Shown here: one piece after another, positions 54,345-63,741 of the stretch
Layout: each line of letters starts with the position of its first letter
Position numbering within the stretch: position 1 is the stretch's first letter
Assembly: GCF_000974685.2 (NCBI RefSeq)
Contig: NZ_AP018738.1
Span: 930,001 to 994,000, forward strand
Direction of reading: 5' to 3'
Source: Ferriphaselus amnicola
GTDB taxonomy: Bacteria; Pseudomonadota; Gammaproteobacteria; Burkholderiales; Gallionellaceae
Length of the DNA: 64,000 bases
Position numbers and translations under genes: made by a program
The notes under the pieces: generated by a model
What the model was told of the DNA's origin: nothing
Seen by the model: the letters and a program-made list of their open reading frames with translations, nothing else
The model's database searches: none

Positions 54345-56495
54345 ATGAAGTTATTTGGAGTTAATCAATTGCGAAACGGCGGCAGCGTGCTCGTCGCCGT
54401 TTTTGTTTGCGCGGTCGGCTCTTGCCAAGCTTTGGCGACTGAGCCGCCTGCCGACTTTCCTTTTTTGCCCAGGTCTAAGCCTTACTTGACCTCGGTTGCA
54501 GAGGGTGAAGAACAAGCAGGCTCGAAGCAAGCGGCGAAAAGCTCTAAGGCAAGCAAGCAGAAGAGTCCTAGAGCAACAAGTTATCTCCAAAAAGAGGCTA
54601 ACGAGGAGGCTCTAGGCTTCAATCTGGATGCTAATAGTGACTCGAAGAATCTTGAATACATGGGGCCTTTTGGTCAGATTCTCTATGGCCCGTTGCCGAT
54701 GGCAAGTATCGAGATGGAAATGGATGAAGACGAGTCCGTTCTCCTGTTCTACAAGCCTGCCCACGACGGTTCCAGTTTTCCCGCTTCCTTAGTCAAGGAT
54801 GGAGAGCAGCTTAAAGGTAGAGTGTCGGTCAAGGGTAGTTCTACACGTGGCTTCATCAAGAAATCTTTGCTGCTTAAATTGGACAAAGAGACTAAAGGTG
54901 ACTGGTACGGTTACCGTAAGATTTCTCTGAATTCGATGTCCACTGACCCCAGTATGTTACGTGAGTGGCTATCTTGGGATTTGGCGCGAGCCTCCGGAAT
55001 GAATGTATTGAACAGTTTCTATACGCGACTGTATATCAATAAAAAGTATATAGGTCTGTTCTTGTTCACCGAGTGGGTATCCCCGGAAGTGTTTGATCGC
55101 GACGGTTTGGGGACTGATGGTGAGTTGTACCAGCCAAATGACTCCACTCACTGCGGTGATTTGAGTGCGGCTTCGTTGAATGGAGCAACTCAGACGGCCG
55201 GCAAGAAGATAAATCGAGGGACGAATTGCTATGAGAAGTACTCTCCAGCAGATGGTAACTTAGCCAATCTTGAAAAGTTGGCCAAAGGCATTACATCAAC
55301 GCCAGAAGGTTCGTTCCACCGATTCGTCGACGCAAATTTCCATAACGACTCCATCCTCAATTGGATCGCCGTCAATGGCATGGTTGGTAATGGGGACACC
55401 TACAACAAAAACTACTTCCTTTATTACAGTAACAAAGTTGCCCAGTGGGAAGTGATGCCTTGGGACTTCGACTTATCCATGGGGCGGAGCTGGGATCCCT
55501 ATCTCGCTAAACCTCGTGATGTGTTTAATGACAACTTTGTCTATTACTACACCCCAGACATAGGATTCCCAGGTCAAGCTAAAACTCGAGTGTTGGAAGA
55601 CCCTATCTTGCTTGAACGCTTGAAGAGGCGGATTGCACACTTATTAGGGATAGGCGAACCCTATGGTGATTCGCGCACGTACGGCTGGTTTTCACCTGAA
55701 CGAGTAGCGGCGAGAATCAATGCCATCCAGAACTATACGATTCAGGATGCGCAGCAAGATCCATTCTCGAGCAATCGGATATACAGCTACGAAGAACAAG
55801 CTGACGCGATCAAATATTTCGTGCTGGCACATTATTCTTTCCTCAAAGCTACGACCGTGGGTGAAAACACGAATTGGCAGTACACCTATGATCCTAATCT
55901 CCCCATGGTTCCGGCCCCGACAGTCGCAAGTATGATGAGTGCTAGTTGGACCGCTCAACGTTCAGGCTATGAGCGTCCCTTGGTCGATAAGACCACAGGT
56001 AGGATCACTAGCGTAGTTAAAGTCCGCTCCATCTCGAAGCCGATGACGATAACCTCTACTGTTTTGAGTTTCCAGCCACCCAAGCAATTACCACCGGGAA
56101 GATCTGCCAATCAGTGCTTGAACCGGTCTTGGGAGCTAACGACCAAAGGGACATCGCCTATCGTTGCCGATGTGACTTTTGAGTATCTGCAAGAGAACTC
56201 GCAAAACAGCGAGGCGAGAGGTTTAGCTGGTGAGCAAAAGGATCTTCAACTTTGGCTGCTGGACGGCGATGCGTGGAACCCTCAGTTCACTCGTACCAAC
56301 TCCCTATCCAAGACACTCTCTGTACGTAATCTGAGCGTGCCAGCTAATCGTACACTTCGATTCGTGGCATGCGTTGATGCGCCAGATGAGGCGGCTAAGC
56401 AAAGCACTGGTGCGACACCTCCCAAGGAAGTCACCGTGCAGAATCCTACGGTAAAGGCTTTCAAGGGTTTCTTCGAGAGCTTCAAACGAAAGTAG
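54345..56495 (+). CDS. exported CotH-kinase-like protein
   Basis: This roughly 716-residue protein has a signal peptide (residues about 1-30, ending near ALA-TE). CotH motifs include VSVKGSSTRGFIKKSLLLKL, NSMSTDPSMLREWLSWDLAR, the Lys/Tyr-rich GDTYNKNYFLYY and WEVMPWDFDLSMGRSWD. CotH proteins are atypical protein kinases first known from spore coats; in Gram-negative bacteria their role is unclear. A GTG at 54342 lies directly before the ATG. It is paired with a barrel protein. Confidence 0.82.
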   Translation: MKLFGVNQLRNGGSVLVAVFVCAVGSCQALATEPPADFPFLPRSKPYLTSVAEGEEQAGSKQAAKSSKASKQKSPRATSYLQKEANEEALGFNLDANSDSKNLEYMGPFGQILYGPLPMASIEMEMDEDESVLLFYKPAHDGSSFPASLVKDGEQLKGRVSVKGSSTRGFIKKSLLLKLDKETKGDWYGYRKISLNSMSTDPSMLREWLSWDLARASGMNVLNSFYTRLYINKKYIGLFLFTEWVSPEVFDRDGLGTDGELYQPNDSTHCGDLSAASLNGATQTAGKKINRGTNCYEKYSPADGNLANLEKLAKGITSTPEGSFHRFVDANFHNDSILNWIAVNGMVGNGDTYNKNYFLYYSNKVAQWEVMPWDFDLSMGRSWDPYLAKPRDVFNDNFVYYYTPDIGFPGQAKTRVLEDPILLERLKRRIAHLLGIGEPYGDSRTYGWFSPERVAARINAIQNYTIQDAQQDPFSSNRIYSYEEQADAIKYFVLAHYSFLKATTVGENTNWQYTYDPNLPMVPAPTVASMMSASWTAQRSGYERPLVDKTTGRITSVVKVRSISKPMTITSTVLSFQPPKQLPPGRSANQCLNRSWELTTKGTSPIVADVTFEYLQENSQNSEARGLAGEQKDLQLWLLDGDAWNPQFTRTNSLSKTLSVRNLSVPANRTLRFVACVDAPDEAAKQSTGATPPKEVTVQNPTVKAFKGFFESFKRK

Positions 56496-56549
56496 ATTGA
56501 TCGGTGCGTCCGATCATTATCGGCACCGCACCCTTCTAGGGAACCCAAC

Positions 56550-57443
56550 ATGACAGACACTCCATCCTTCCGCAGTGGCTTCGTGGCCATCGTCGGCCGC
56601 CCCAATGTGGGCAAATCGACGTTGCTCAATCACCTGATCGGCCAGAAGATCAGCATCACTTCGCGTAAAGCCCAAACCACGCGCCATCGTATCCACGGCA
56701 TTCGTACCGACGAGGATTGCCAATATGTGTTCGTGGACACACCGGGTTTCCAGACCAAGCATATGAGTGCGCTCAATCGAGGCATGAATCGTGTGGTCAA
56801 CACCAGTCTGCGCGATGTACAGGTCGTGCTGTTCGTGGTTGAGGCGCGCCATTACGACGAACGCGACCTCGAAGTGGTAAAACTGTTGCCAAAGGACGTG
56901 CCGGTGATTCTGGTGGTGAACAAGGCTGACATGCTCGATGACAAGGCCGAGTTGTTGCCCTATATCCAAAAGCTGTCCACTGACTTCACTTACGCCGCCA
57001 TCGTGCCGGTAAGTGCCCGTCAGAACAAGCATCTGGATACCTTACTACAAGCGGTACGCGAAAAGCTACCCGAAGGCGAAATGATCTACGCCGAAGATGA
57101 GATCACCGACCGCAACGAGCGTTTCCTCGCTTCCGAGATCCTGCGCGAGAAAGTCTTCCGTTTCACGGGCGAAGAACTCCCGTATTCGGTCAGCGTGGTG
57201 ATCGAGCAATTCAAGCTCGACGGCAAGCTGCGCCGCATTAATGCCGCCATTCTGGTGGATAAAGAAGCGCACAAGGCCATGCTCATCGGTAGCAAGGGCG
57301 AGAAACTCAAAGAGATCGCCACGCAAGCCCGCCTCGACATGGAAAAGCTATTCGACGGAAAAGTCTTCCTCGAAGTGTTCGTCAAAGTGCGCAGTGGTTG
57401 GGCGGACAGCGCGCAGATGCTGCGATCACTGGGTTATGAATGA
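56550..57443 (+). CDS. era: GTPase Era
   Basis: Era is the essential GTPase binding the 3' end of 16S rRNA. The 297-residue protein has G1 [13 protein letters not shown]3 DTPG, G4 NKAD and a C-terminal KH domain ([18 protein letters not shown]). It overlaps recO by four bases, opening the conserved era-recO-pdxJ-acpS unit; the usual upstream rnc is not here. Confidence 0.97.
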   Translation: MTDTPSFRSGFVAIVGRPNVGKSTLLNHLIGQKISITSRKAQTTRHRIHGIRTDEDCQYVFVDTPGFQTKHMSALNRGMNRVVNTSLRDVQVVLFVVEARHYDERDLEVVKLLPKDVPVILVVNKADMLDDKAELLPYIQKLSTDFTYAAIVPVSARQNKHLDTLLQAVREKLPEGEMIYAEDEITDRNERFLASEILREKVFRFTGEELPYSVSVVIEQFKLDGKLRRINAAILVDKEAHKAMLIGSKGEKLKEIATQARLDMEKLFDGKVFLEVFVKVRSGWADSAQMLRSLGYE

Positions 57444-58162
57444 CCGCGACTAAACAGCGCGTTCAGGAGCAGCACGCCTTTCTGCTGCATAGTCACCCGT
57501 TCCGCGAGACCAGTCTCATCGTGGAAATCTTCAGTCGAGAACATGGCCGCTTGCCCATCGTGGCGCGTGGCGCTCGTCGTCCACGCGCGGCTTTGCGCGG
57601 TGTGTTGATGAGCTTTCAGCCGCTGCTTTTGTCGTGGTTCGGCAAAGGTGAGGTAAAAACCTTGCACAGCGCCGAGTGGCAGGGCGGTCAGCCGCAGTTG
57701 CAGGGCACGGCGCTGATGTGTGGTTTCTACCTGAACGAGCTTTTGCTTAACCTACTGGTGCGCGACGATCCGCACGAAGCCCTGTTCGAATACTATCGAC
57801 TCACCTTGCATCGTCTGGCGCATGAGGAAGACCACGCCGCCACGTTGCGCTGCTTTGAAAAACATCTGTTGCAGGAACTGGGCTACGCACTTGCGTTGGA
57901 GCACGAAGTCGGCAGCGGCAAGCCGATTGCGCCGGATTCGATTTACCGTTATGTTGTCGAGCGCGGTGCGTTGCCAGATGAGACCACTCAAGAGGGCTTG
58001 CCGGTGCGAGGGAAAACGCTGCTAGACATGGCCGTCGATGATTACCGCGATCCGCTGACGGCGCAACAGAGTAAGCAATTGATGCGCGTGTTGCTGAATC
58101 ACCATCTGGGCGGGCGGGCGCTACACACGCGCGAACTGATTAAGGACTTGCAAAAATTATGA
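57440..58162 (+). CDS. recO: DNA repair protein RecO
   Basis: RecO anneals single strands and helps RecA loading with RecR. The 240-residue protein has the N-terminal OB fold ([36 protein letters not shown]) and a helical C-terminal domain. It overlaps era and pdxJ by four bases each. Confidence 0.95.
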   Translation: MTATKQRVQEQHAFLLHSHPFRETSLIVEIFSREHGRLPIVARGARRPRAALRGVLMSFQPLLLSWFGKGEVKTLHSAEWQGGQPQLQGTALMCGFYLNELLLNLLVRDDPHEALFEYYRLTLHRLAHEEDHAATLRCFEKHLLQELGYALALEHEVGSGKPIAPDSIYRYVVERGALPDETTQEGLPVRGKTLLDMAVDDYRDPLTAQQSKQLMRVLLNHHLGGRALHTRELIKDLQKL

Positions 58163-58875
58163 TGAAACTCGGACTCAACATCGACCACGTTGCCACCCTG
58201 CGTCAGGTGCGAGGTACCAACTATCCCAACCTCGTGCGCGCTGCGCTTATTTGCGAAGAAGCGGGAGCGGATGCCATTACCCTTCATCTGCGCGAAGATC
58301 GTCGCCACATTCAGGATGCTGATGTCGAGGTGCTGCGCGGGATGTTGCAAACGCGCATGAATCTGGAGTGCGCCGTCACCGACGAGATGATCGCCAACGC
58401 GTTGCGCATCAGGCCACACGACATCTGCCTAGTACCGGAGCGCCGTGAAGAGCTGACCACCGAAGGTGGGCTGGATGTGATTCGCCATTTTGATGCGGTA
58501 CGCGTCGCCACTGCACTATGCACGGCCGCCGGTATCCGCGTTTCCCTGTTCATCGACCCAGATGAGCAACAGCTCAATGCCGCCCGTGCAGCAGGCGCGC
58601 CGGTGGTCGAGATCCACACCGGCAAGTATGCCGATGCCGACAGCGTACCCGAGCGCGAGTATGAGTTGGCGCGCATCCGCCAAGCCGCTGCCCACGGCCA
58701 CGCACTCGGCTTGCAGGTCAACGCAGGTCACGGGCTCAACTATCACAACGTCCAGCCCATCGTAGCCATTCCACACATTGCTGAGCTCAACATCGGCCAC
58801 GCCATCATCGCCGAAGCCGTGTTCATCGGTCTGGATGCGGCGGTGAAGAAAATGAAAGCGCTGCTGGTTCCGTGA
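58159..58875 (+). CDS. pdxJ: pyridoxine 5'-phosphate synthase
   Basis: PdxJ closes the pyridine ring in vitamin B6 synthesis. The 238-residue TIM-barrel protein has [35 protein letters not shown] and the closing region [16 protein letters not shown]. Start codons ATG 58159 and ATG 58162 are adjacent. It overlaps recO and acpS. Confidence 0.97.
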   Translation: MMKLGLNIDHVATLRQVRGTNYPNLVRAALICEEAGADAITLHLREDRRHIQDADVEVLRGMLQTRMNLECAVTDEMIANALRIRPHDICLVPERREELTTEGGLDVIRHFDAVRVATALCTAAGIRVSLFIDPDEQQLNAARAAGAPVVEIHTGKYADADSVPEREYELARIRQAAAHGHALGLQVNAGHGLNYHNVQPIVAIPHIAELNIGHAIIAEAVFIGLDAAVKKMKALLVP

Positions 58876-59255
58876 TCCTCGGTATCGGTACCGACATCGT
58901 CGCCGTTGCGCGCATCGAGGCTGCCATTGAGCGGCACGGCATTGCGTTCGCTGAGCGCATCTTGAGTGCGCACGAACTGCCGGAGTACTCGGCTCATGCG
59001 TATCCCGCTCGTTTCCTTGCAAAACGATTCGCTGCCAAGGAGGCTTTCGCCAAGGCCACTGGCTTGGGCTTGCGCCAGCCGGTCACCTTACAAAGCATTA
59101 GTATCATCCATGATGAGTTAGGCAAGCCAGGATTTGCCTTTGATGATGAGCTGAACGTTTATCTTCAGCAGCGAGGTGCTGTCCGCAACCACCTGAGTAT
59201 CAGCGACGAACGCGAAACCGTCGTGGCGTTCGTGGTGCTGGAAGGGCAAGGGTAA
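58872..59255 (+). CDS. acpS: holo-[acyl-carrier-protein] synthase
   Basis: AcpS transfers 4'-phosphopantetheine to acyl carrier protein. The 127-residue protein has the Mg-binding start [13 protein letters not shown] and the catalytic block [18 protein letters not shown]. The GTG start overlaps the pdxJ stop. It closes the era operon. Confidence 0.96.
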   Translation: MILGIGTDIVAVARIEAAIERHGIAFAERILSAHELPEYSAHAYPARFLAKRFAAKEAFAKATGLGLRQPVTLQSISIIHDELGKPGFAFDDELNVYLQQRGAVRNHLSISDERETVVAFVVLEGQG

Positions 59256-59319
59256 GCCGCCAGTGAGGCATCTGGTGCAGCGGAGCCTAGTAAGCCCACG
59301 TTGAATCTCGCTGTGTTGG

Positions 59320-59466
59320 TCAGTATGCGGCGATCTCCACCTCATACAGTCCGCCGATCACCGTGTACTCATCTTCTCCCTGCAACATCCCCGGCAGCAA
59401 GCTCGTGTAGCAGAACAATTTTGACAAGGGCACTTGTGTGGTGAGCAGGTAATCGCTGAATTCGAC
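59320..59466 (-). pseudogene. 3'-terminal remnant of a draT-like gene
   Basis: On the minus strand about 48 codons read EFSDYLLTTQVPLSKLFCYT, then LLPGMLQGEDEYTVIGGLYE and VEIAAY-stop. This matches the end of the longer gene at 63742 nearly residue for residue. The 5' side is absent; the HxlR gene ends just before it. It is thus a broken copy, not a gene. DraT is named from family memory of the C-terminal pattern (VPLSKxFxYxxLLPGxLxGExEYxVIGGxYEV). Confidence 0.7.
59338..59397. repeat. 60-bp direct repeat, left copy
   Basis: These 60 bases are identical to 63760-63819 and lie in the same orientation, 4422 bp apart. Both copies are inside the 3' end of the draT-like coding sequence; identity drops sharply on either side. 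Confidence 0.85.
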
Positions 59467-59474
59467 GGTTATGT

Positions 59475-59912
59475 TCAATCGCCATCCGGCTCCACAATGC
59501 GTATCGGGCGCGTTCCAATCTTTGCACCCGTAACTTCATCTACTGCCACAGCTTTAATTTCTGTCCCTGTTTCTGCATCTAGGAAGCGCACCAATTTACC
59601 TCCGCCACGATATTGGCGTCCCCACGTACCAATCATGAAGAGCACCGGCAGAAAATCTCGACCCGCAGCCGTCAGCAGATACTCCTCACGCGGCGGGCGC
59701 TCTGAGTAGAGCCGTTTTTCCAGCAATCCTTCCTCCGTCAATGTTGCTAGCCGCCGAGTCAGGATCGTGGGTGCAATGCCCAAATTTTTTCGGAATTGGT
59801 CAAAGCGAGTGAGGCCGTTATGTGCATCCCGGAGAATCAATATGCTCCATGTATCACCAATGGAATCAAGGCTTCGCGCGATTGGACAGGGTTCTTCGAG
59901 AATATTTTTCAT
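59475..59912 (-). CDS. HxlR-family transcriptional regulator
   Basis: This 145-residue winged-helix protein has the family start EEPCPIARSLDSIGDTWSILILRDA (with the conserved Cys) and the HTH FDQFRKNLGIAPTILTRRLATL followed by the wing RPPREEYLLTAAG. HxlR regulators often sense electrophiles or quinones through that Cys. It is divergent from the thioesterase/SDR genes, with repeats and dyads in between. Confidence 0.9.
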   Translation of the reverse strand: MKNILEEPCPIARSLDSIGDTWSILILRDAHNGLTRFDQFRKNLGIAPTILTRRLATLTEEGLLEKRLYSERPPREEYLLTAAGRDFLPVLFMIGTWGRQYRGGGKLVRFLDAETGTEIKAVAVDEVTGAKIGTRPIRIVEPDGD

Positions 59913-59918
59913 AGTTAA

Positions 59919-60006
59919 TACTATTTTAGTAGTGACAAAGTATCAATTCGATAGTAACATGACTATCAATTCGATATCTACATGACTTTCGATTCGATAG
60001 TAGCAC
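59919..60006. promoter_or_regulatory. operator-like region: dyads and three tandem 23-bp repeats
   Basis: Just upstream of the HxlR start stands TACTA-TTT-TAGTA (59919-59931). Then come three tandem units with a 23-bp period (59941-59963, 59964-59986, 59987-60006) sharing TATCAATTCGATA and ACATGAC. A dyad GATAGT-N6-ACTATC spans the first junction. TACT...AGTA dyads resemble known HxlR operators (YodB, QorR); the tandem units may be further sites for the same regulator. Confidence 0.6.
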
Positions 60007-60044
60007 TTTAACGACAGACGATATACCCCACAAGGCGATATGAA

Positions 60045-60179
60045 ATGAACAAGAACGATATTTGGGATGCACTGATTTCAGGAATATCTTCCGGCATTGG
60101 AGGGGGAGACTCACTGGCACTTAAACAGTCGGAGGGCGTTGACTTATCAGTGGCCGTCAAGGTCGCACTCAATAACTAA
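60045..60179 (+). CDS. 44-residue small protein of unknown function
   Basis: The ORF MNKNDIWDALISGISSGIGG... starts at ATG 60045 right after the divergent operator region and ends at TAA 60179, which overlaps an ATG (TAATG) in frame with the thioesterase gene. The ribosome site is weak (AAGGCGAT). It has no signal or membrane span. It may be a leader peptide or a small real gene. Confidence 0.4.
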   Translation: MNKNDIWDALISGISSGIGGGDSLALKQSEGVDLSVAVKVALNN

Positions 60180-60193
60180 TGAAGGGAATTGCC

Positions 60194-60568
60194 ATGAAAT
60201 TTCAAGGCGAAATTGAATACACCATTACAGAACATTCTTCCGAACACGTACTGGCGGAAATGCCGGTACGGGCGGGCATTCTCAATCTCGATGGTGTTGT
60301 AAACCACGGCGCAATACTGTGGTTCGCTGATGCGTGTGCGACGTTGCTCGCGCATGGCGAAGATGAGTCCACGACCGCTGTGGAGGGATTTCTGACGGGC
60401 ATTAGCATCAACGCGGACATCGTTGGAAACCAGCGGGATGGCGTACTGAGAGCTTTATCCAAGTTCATCAAAAACGGGAGTGAACTGAATACCGTGCACA
60501 CCATCATCACCGGCACCGATGAGATGCTCATTGCCGACATCACCACCCGTTACATCGTAAGCAAGTAG
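60194..60568 (+). CDS. hotdog-fold thioesterase (PaaI-like)
   Basis: This 124-residue protein has a single hotdog domain with the helix-start signature [17 protein letters not shown], in which Asn-His-Gly replaces the more common Val-His-Gly. GAAGGGA before ATG 60194 decides the start; an ATG at 60179 is less likely. PaaI-like enzymes hydrolyse acyl-CoA esters. It is the first enzyme of the island. Confidence 0.8.
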   Translation: MKFQGEIEYTITEHSSEHVLAEMPVRAGILNLDGVVNHGAILWFADACATLLAHGEDESTTAVEGFLTGISINADIVGNQRDGVLRALSKFIKNGSELNTVHTIITGTDEMLIADITTRYIVSK

Positions 60569-60603
60569 TCGTTTTTATTTTTCATTTTTTGAAAGGAACT
60601 GTC

Positions 60604-61410
60604 ATGCCAGAATCAAAAGTAATCGTTGTTACCGGAGTGTCATCGGGAATTGGCCGTGTAACAGCCAAAAAATTCGCCGAGCGCGGCTACCAAGTGTTCG
60701 GTACGGTGCGCAATATTTCCAAAGCCTCTCCGTTGCCGGGCGTACAACTCGTCGAGATGGATGTGAGCGACAACGACTCCGTCAAACGCGGAATCCAATC
60801 TGTTATCGATAAGGCAAAACGCATCGACGTGCTCGTCAACAATGCAGGAGTCGCCATGCTTGGCGCGGCGGAGGAAACATCGATTGACGAAGCCAAGTGG
60901 ATGTTCGACACCAACGTGTTCGGCATCCTGCGCACCAGCCAAGCAGTGCTTCCGCACATGCGCGCGCAACGCTCCGGCAGAATCATCAATGTAAGTTCGG
61001 TGCTGGGTTTCTTGCCCGCCCCCTATATGGGACTGTATTCGTCCGCCAAGCATGCCGTTGAGGGAATGTCGGAGACGCTGGATCACGAAGTACGCCAGTT
61101 TGGAGTCCGCGTGTCGCTCGTTGAACCCGGCTTCACGAAGAGCAACCTCGACACCAATTCGCCCCAAGCGGCCAACAAAATCTCCGCATATGACACTGAT
61201 CGCGACAGCGTTTCGCGCGGAGTTGCCAAGAACGTTGGCAGCGCCCCCGAACCGGATGGGGTTGCAGACACCATCGTCAGCGCAGCGCTCGGCTGCTGGC
61301 GTATGCGTCATACCCCGAAGGGACAGGCTTCGCTATTGAGCAAACTGCGCCGCTTCATGCCCGCAGGCCCCGTCGATCAAAGCCTCAGGAAATCTTTCGG
61401 CCTCAAGTAA
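60604..61410 (+). CDS. short-chain dehydrogenase/reductase
   Basis: This 268-residue classical SDR has the cofactor motif TGVSSGIG at residues 11-18, NNAG, the catalytic Ser in NVSSVLG and Tyr/Lys in YSSAK. An Arg in FGTVRN after the second strand favours NADP(H). AAGGAA fixes the start at 60604. The substrate is unknown; the oxidoreductase subgroup is common near HxlR genes. Confidence 0.88.
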   Translation: MPESKVIVVTGVSSGIGRVTAKKFAERGYQVFGTVRNISKASPLPGVQLVEMDVSDNDSVKRGIQSVIDKAKRIDVLVNNAGVAMLGAAEETSIDEAKWMFDTNVFGILRTSQAVLPHMRAQRSGRIINVSSVLGFLPAPYMGLYSSAKHAVEGMSETLDHEVRQFGVRVSLVEPGFTKSNLDTNSPQAANKISAYDTDRDSVSRGVAKNVGSAPEPDGVADTIVSAALGCWRMRHTPKGQASLLSKLRRFMPAGPVDQSLRKSFGLK

Positions 61411-61437
61411 GCATTTAACCAAACAAGGAGAGTAACT

Positions 61438-62136
61438 ATGCAAATCAAAAATGCTGTTGTCCTCGTTACCGGGGCTAACCGTGGCCTGGGTCAGGCCTTT
61501 GTCAACGCACTGCTGCAAGCGGGTGCAGCCAAAATCTACGCTGCTGCGCGCGATCCTGGCAGCATCACCCTCAGCGGCGTAACCCCCATCAAGCTGGACA
61601 TAACCAACGCATCCGACATTGCCGCAGCCGCCGTACGCTGCACAGACCTGACGCTGCTGATTAACAACGCAGGCATTTACCGCAACACCGCATTCCTCGC
61701 AGCAGACAGTGCTGATGTCGCACGCGCCGAATTGGAGACCAACTTCTTCGGCCCGCTGATGATGAGCAAGGCTTTTGCCCCAATTTTGAAAGCCAACGGT
61801 GGCGGTGCCATCGTCAACGTGCTGTCGGTATTGAGCTGGCTCAACATCCCAGCTGCGGCCACCTACAGCGCATCCAAGTCCGCCGCATGGTCACTCACCA
61901 ACGGCCTGCGCAATGAGTTAAGTGCGCAGGGCACCCAAGTGGTAGGCGTGCATGTGGGCTTTATGGACACCGACATGGCCAGCGGCGTGGATGTGCCCAA
62001 GGCCGCCCCGCTGGATGTGGCGCGTCAAACGCTATCTGCGCTGGAAGCCGGACAAGTCGAAGTGCTGGCGGATGATTTGAGTCGCGGCGTGAAGCAGGGG
62101 CTATCGGCTGGCGCATATTTGGGGCAGGCAGGCTAA
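61438..62136 (+). CDS. short-chain dehydrogenase/reductase
   Basis: This 232-residue SDR has TGANRGLG, NNAG, the catalytic Ser in VLSVLSW and Tyr/Lys in YSASK. Arg in AARDPG suggests NADP(H). AAGGAGAG precedes the start. It is only distantly similar to the SDR upstream and probably acts on a different step. Confidence 0.88.
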   Translation: MQIKNAVVLVTGANRGLGQAFVNALLQAGAAKIYAAARDPGSITLSGVTPIKLDITNASDIAAAAVRCTDLTLLINNAGIYRNTAFLAADSADVARAELETNFFGPLMMSKAFAPILKANGGGAIVNVLSVLSWLNIPAAATYSASKSAAWSLTNGLRNELSAQGTQVVGVHVGFMDTDMASGVDVPKAAPLDVARQTLSALEAGQVEVLADDLSRGVKQGLSAGAYLGQAG

Positions 62137-62191
62137 GGCTTCGCGGCTCTCAAAAATTTAAAACAAACTCATACCCACAATGGAGAATCAC

Positions 62192-63133
62192 ATGAACATA
62201 AGTAAAAAATCTCACCTAAAAAATATTTTGCTGTCGATGGTTGCCGCGCTAGCAATTAACCAAAGCGCATTGGCAGGAAATATTGATTACACCACGACCC
62301 CAAATCATTACCTGTCAGTTGAGGGTAGCAAATATGCTTACCGCACACTGGGCGAATCAAATGGCAAACCGGCACTTGTGCTGTTTCAACATTTCACCGG
62401 GACGATGGATGACTGGGACTCTGCGCTGATCAATCGCCTTGCAAACAAACGTCAGCTTTACATTTTTGACAATGCGGGCGTGGGGGCTACGGAAGGCACT
62501 GCCCCGGATAACATTCCGGCAATGGCAAAAAATGCAGAGAAATTTATTGATGCTTTAAAGCTGAAGAAAGTCGACATTCTCGGATTTTCCATGGGCGGCA
62601 GTATCGGTCAGCAAGTATTGCTTGATCGCCCCGACCTAGTGAGAAAAGCCATTTTGGTTGGCACCGCACCGCAAGGTTACACAAGCGAAGGCGGCAAGGA
62701 ATTACCGGTAGTGATGGAAGAAGCATTCAAAAAAGCGGGCGAAGCAAAAACACATCCCAAGGTATTTTTATTCTTTACAGAAACAAGTGAAGGACAAGCT
62801 GCCGCCACCGAATTCCTGTAAAGAATAAGCAATCACACTGTGGATGCAGAGAAACCAACCTCAGAAGCCACAACCAATGCGCAAGCCACGGCGATTGTCA
62901 CTTGGGGAAGAATGCCGAGTAATCTGGCAGCACTTGAAAAGGTAAAGCAACCCGTTTTGCTGGTGAATGGTAGCAATGACGTTATGGCACCAACCAGCAT
63001 GTCGTTCGAGTTATTCAAGCACTTTCAAAATGCACAGTTGAGCCTTTATCCAAACTCCGGTCATGGTGCGTTGTTCCAATACAATGACTTGTTTGTATCT
63101 CAGGTAGACACCTTCTTGGATGCTGCGCATTAA
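62192..63133 (+). pseudogene. exported alpha/beta hydrolase interrupted by an in-frame stop
   Basis: The ATG at 62192 (GGAG in front) opens a signal peptide (cleavage ALA-GN) and an alpha/beta-hydrolase domain with the nucleophile elbow GFSMGG. A TAA at 62819-62821 cuts the frame at residue 209. Reading continues in the same frame to 63133 with normal family sequence, including the acid (NGSNDVMAP) and the His (NSGHGALFQ). Without readthrough the product lacks two of three catalytic residues. A single base change would restore it. Confidence 0.8.
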
Positions 63134-63233
63134 GTAGAGGTTCAACTAAGCGCGCGCCCTCGGAATCTTGAAGTGGCGCGCACCAATATCAAGACATCTC
63201 GAAACGAGATTCAATATTTCAGAGGAAAGTTCC

Positions 63234-63713
63234 ATGATGGAAGGAAATGACGGTGACCTGCTTTATCTGGACGATATTCAAGTCGGCCAAAAATTCGGCA
63301 GCGCCAACTACACCGTGGACGAAGCTCAAATCAAAGCATTTGCCAGTCAGTTCGACCCGCAACCTTTTCACCTTGATGATCACGCTGCCCGGGACACGTT
63401 GTTTGGCGGGCTTGCCGCCAGCGGCTGGCATACCGCCGCCATCACCATGCGCTTAATCGTGACCAGCAGCGCGCGCTTTGCAGGCGGTATCATCGGAGCC
63501 GGTTGCGAAATCAGTTGGCCCATTCCCACACGCCCCGGGGATGTTCTGAGTGTTGAAAGTGAAGTGTTAAGTGTGTCGGCATCACGCTCTCGTTCCGAGC
63601 TCGGCATTGTGACCATTCGCAACAAGACGCACAATCAAGTAGGTGAGGTCGTGCAGGTGATGACAGCCAAGCTAGTGGTTTCTCGAAGGCCTGTTGCGAG
63701 CGCCAAGAGTTAA
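63234..63713 (+). CDS. MaoC-like (R)-hydratase-type protein
   Basis: This 159-residue hotdog protein has the hydratase motif FASQFDPQPFHLDDHAA with the catalytic Asp and His, and GLAASGWHTAAITMRL. Such enzymes hydrate enoyl-CoA. AGAGGAAAG precedes ATG 63234 (a second ATG is at 63237). Last enzyme of the island on this strand. Confidence 0.88.
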   Translation: MMEGNDGDLLYLDDIQVGQKFGSANYTVDEAQIKAFASQFDPQPFHLDDHAARDTLFGGLAASGWHTAAITMRLIVTSSARFAGGIIGAGCEISWPIPTRPGDVLSVESEVLSVSASRSRSELGIVTIRNKTHNQVGEVVQVMTAKLVVSRRPVASAKS

Positions 63714-63741
63714 TGTAGACGCTCGGATAACTGCGGCGTAA

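Noticed and set aside
59941-60006. Three short direct repeats considered as a mini CRISPR array
   Set aside because: The units are contiguous with no spacers, and no cas genes are present; an operator array is the better reading.
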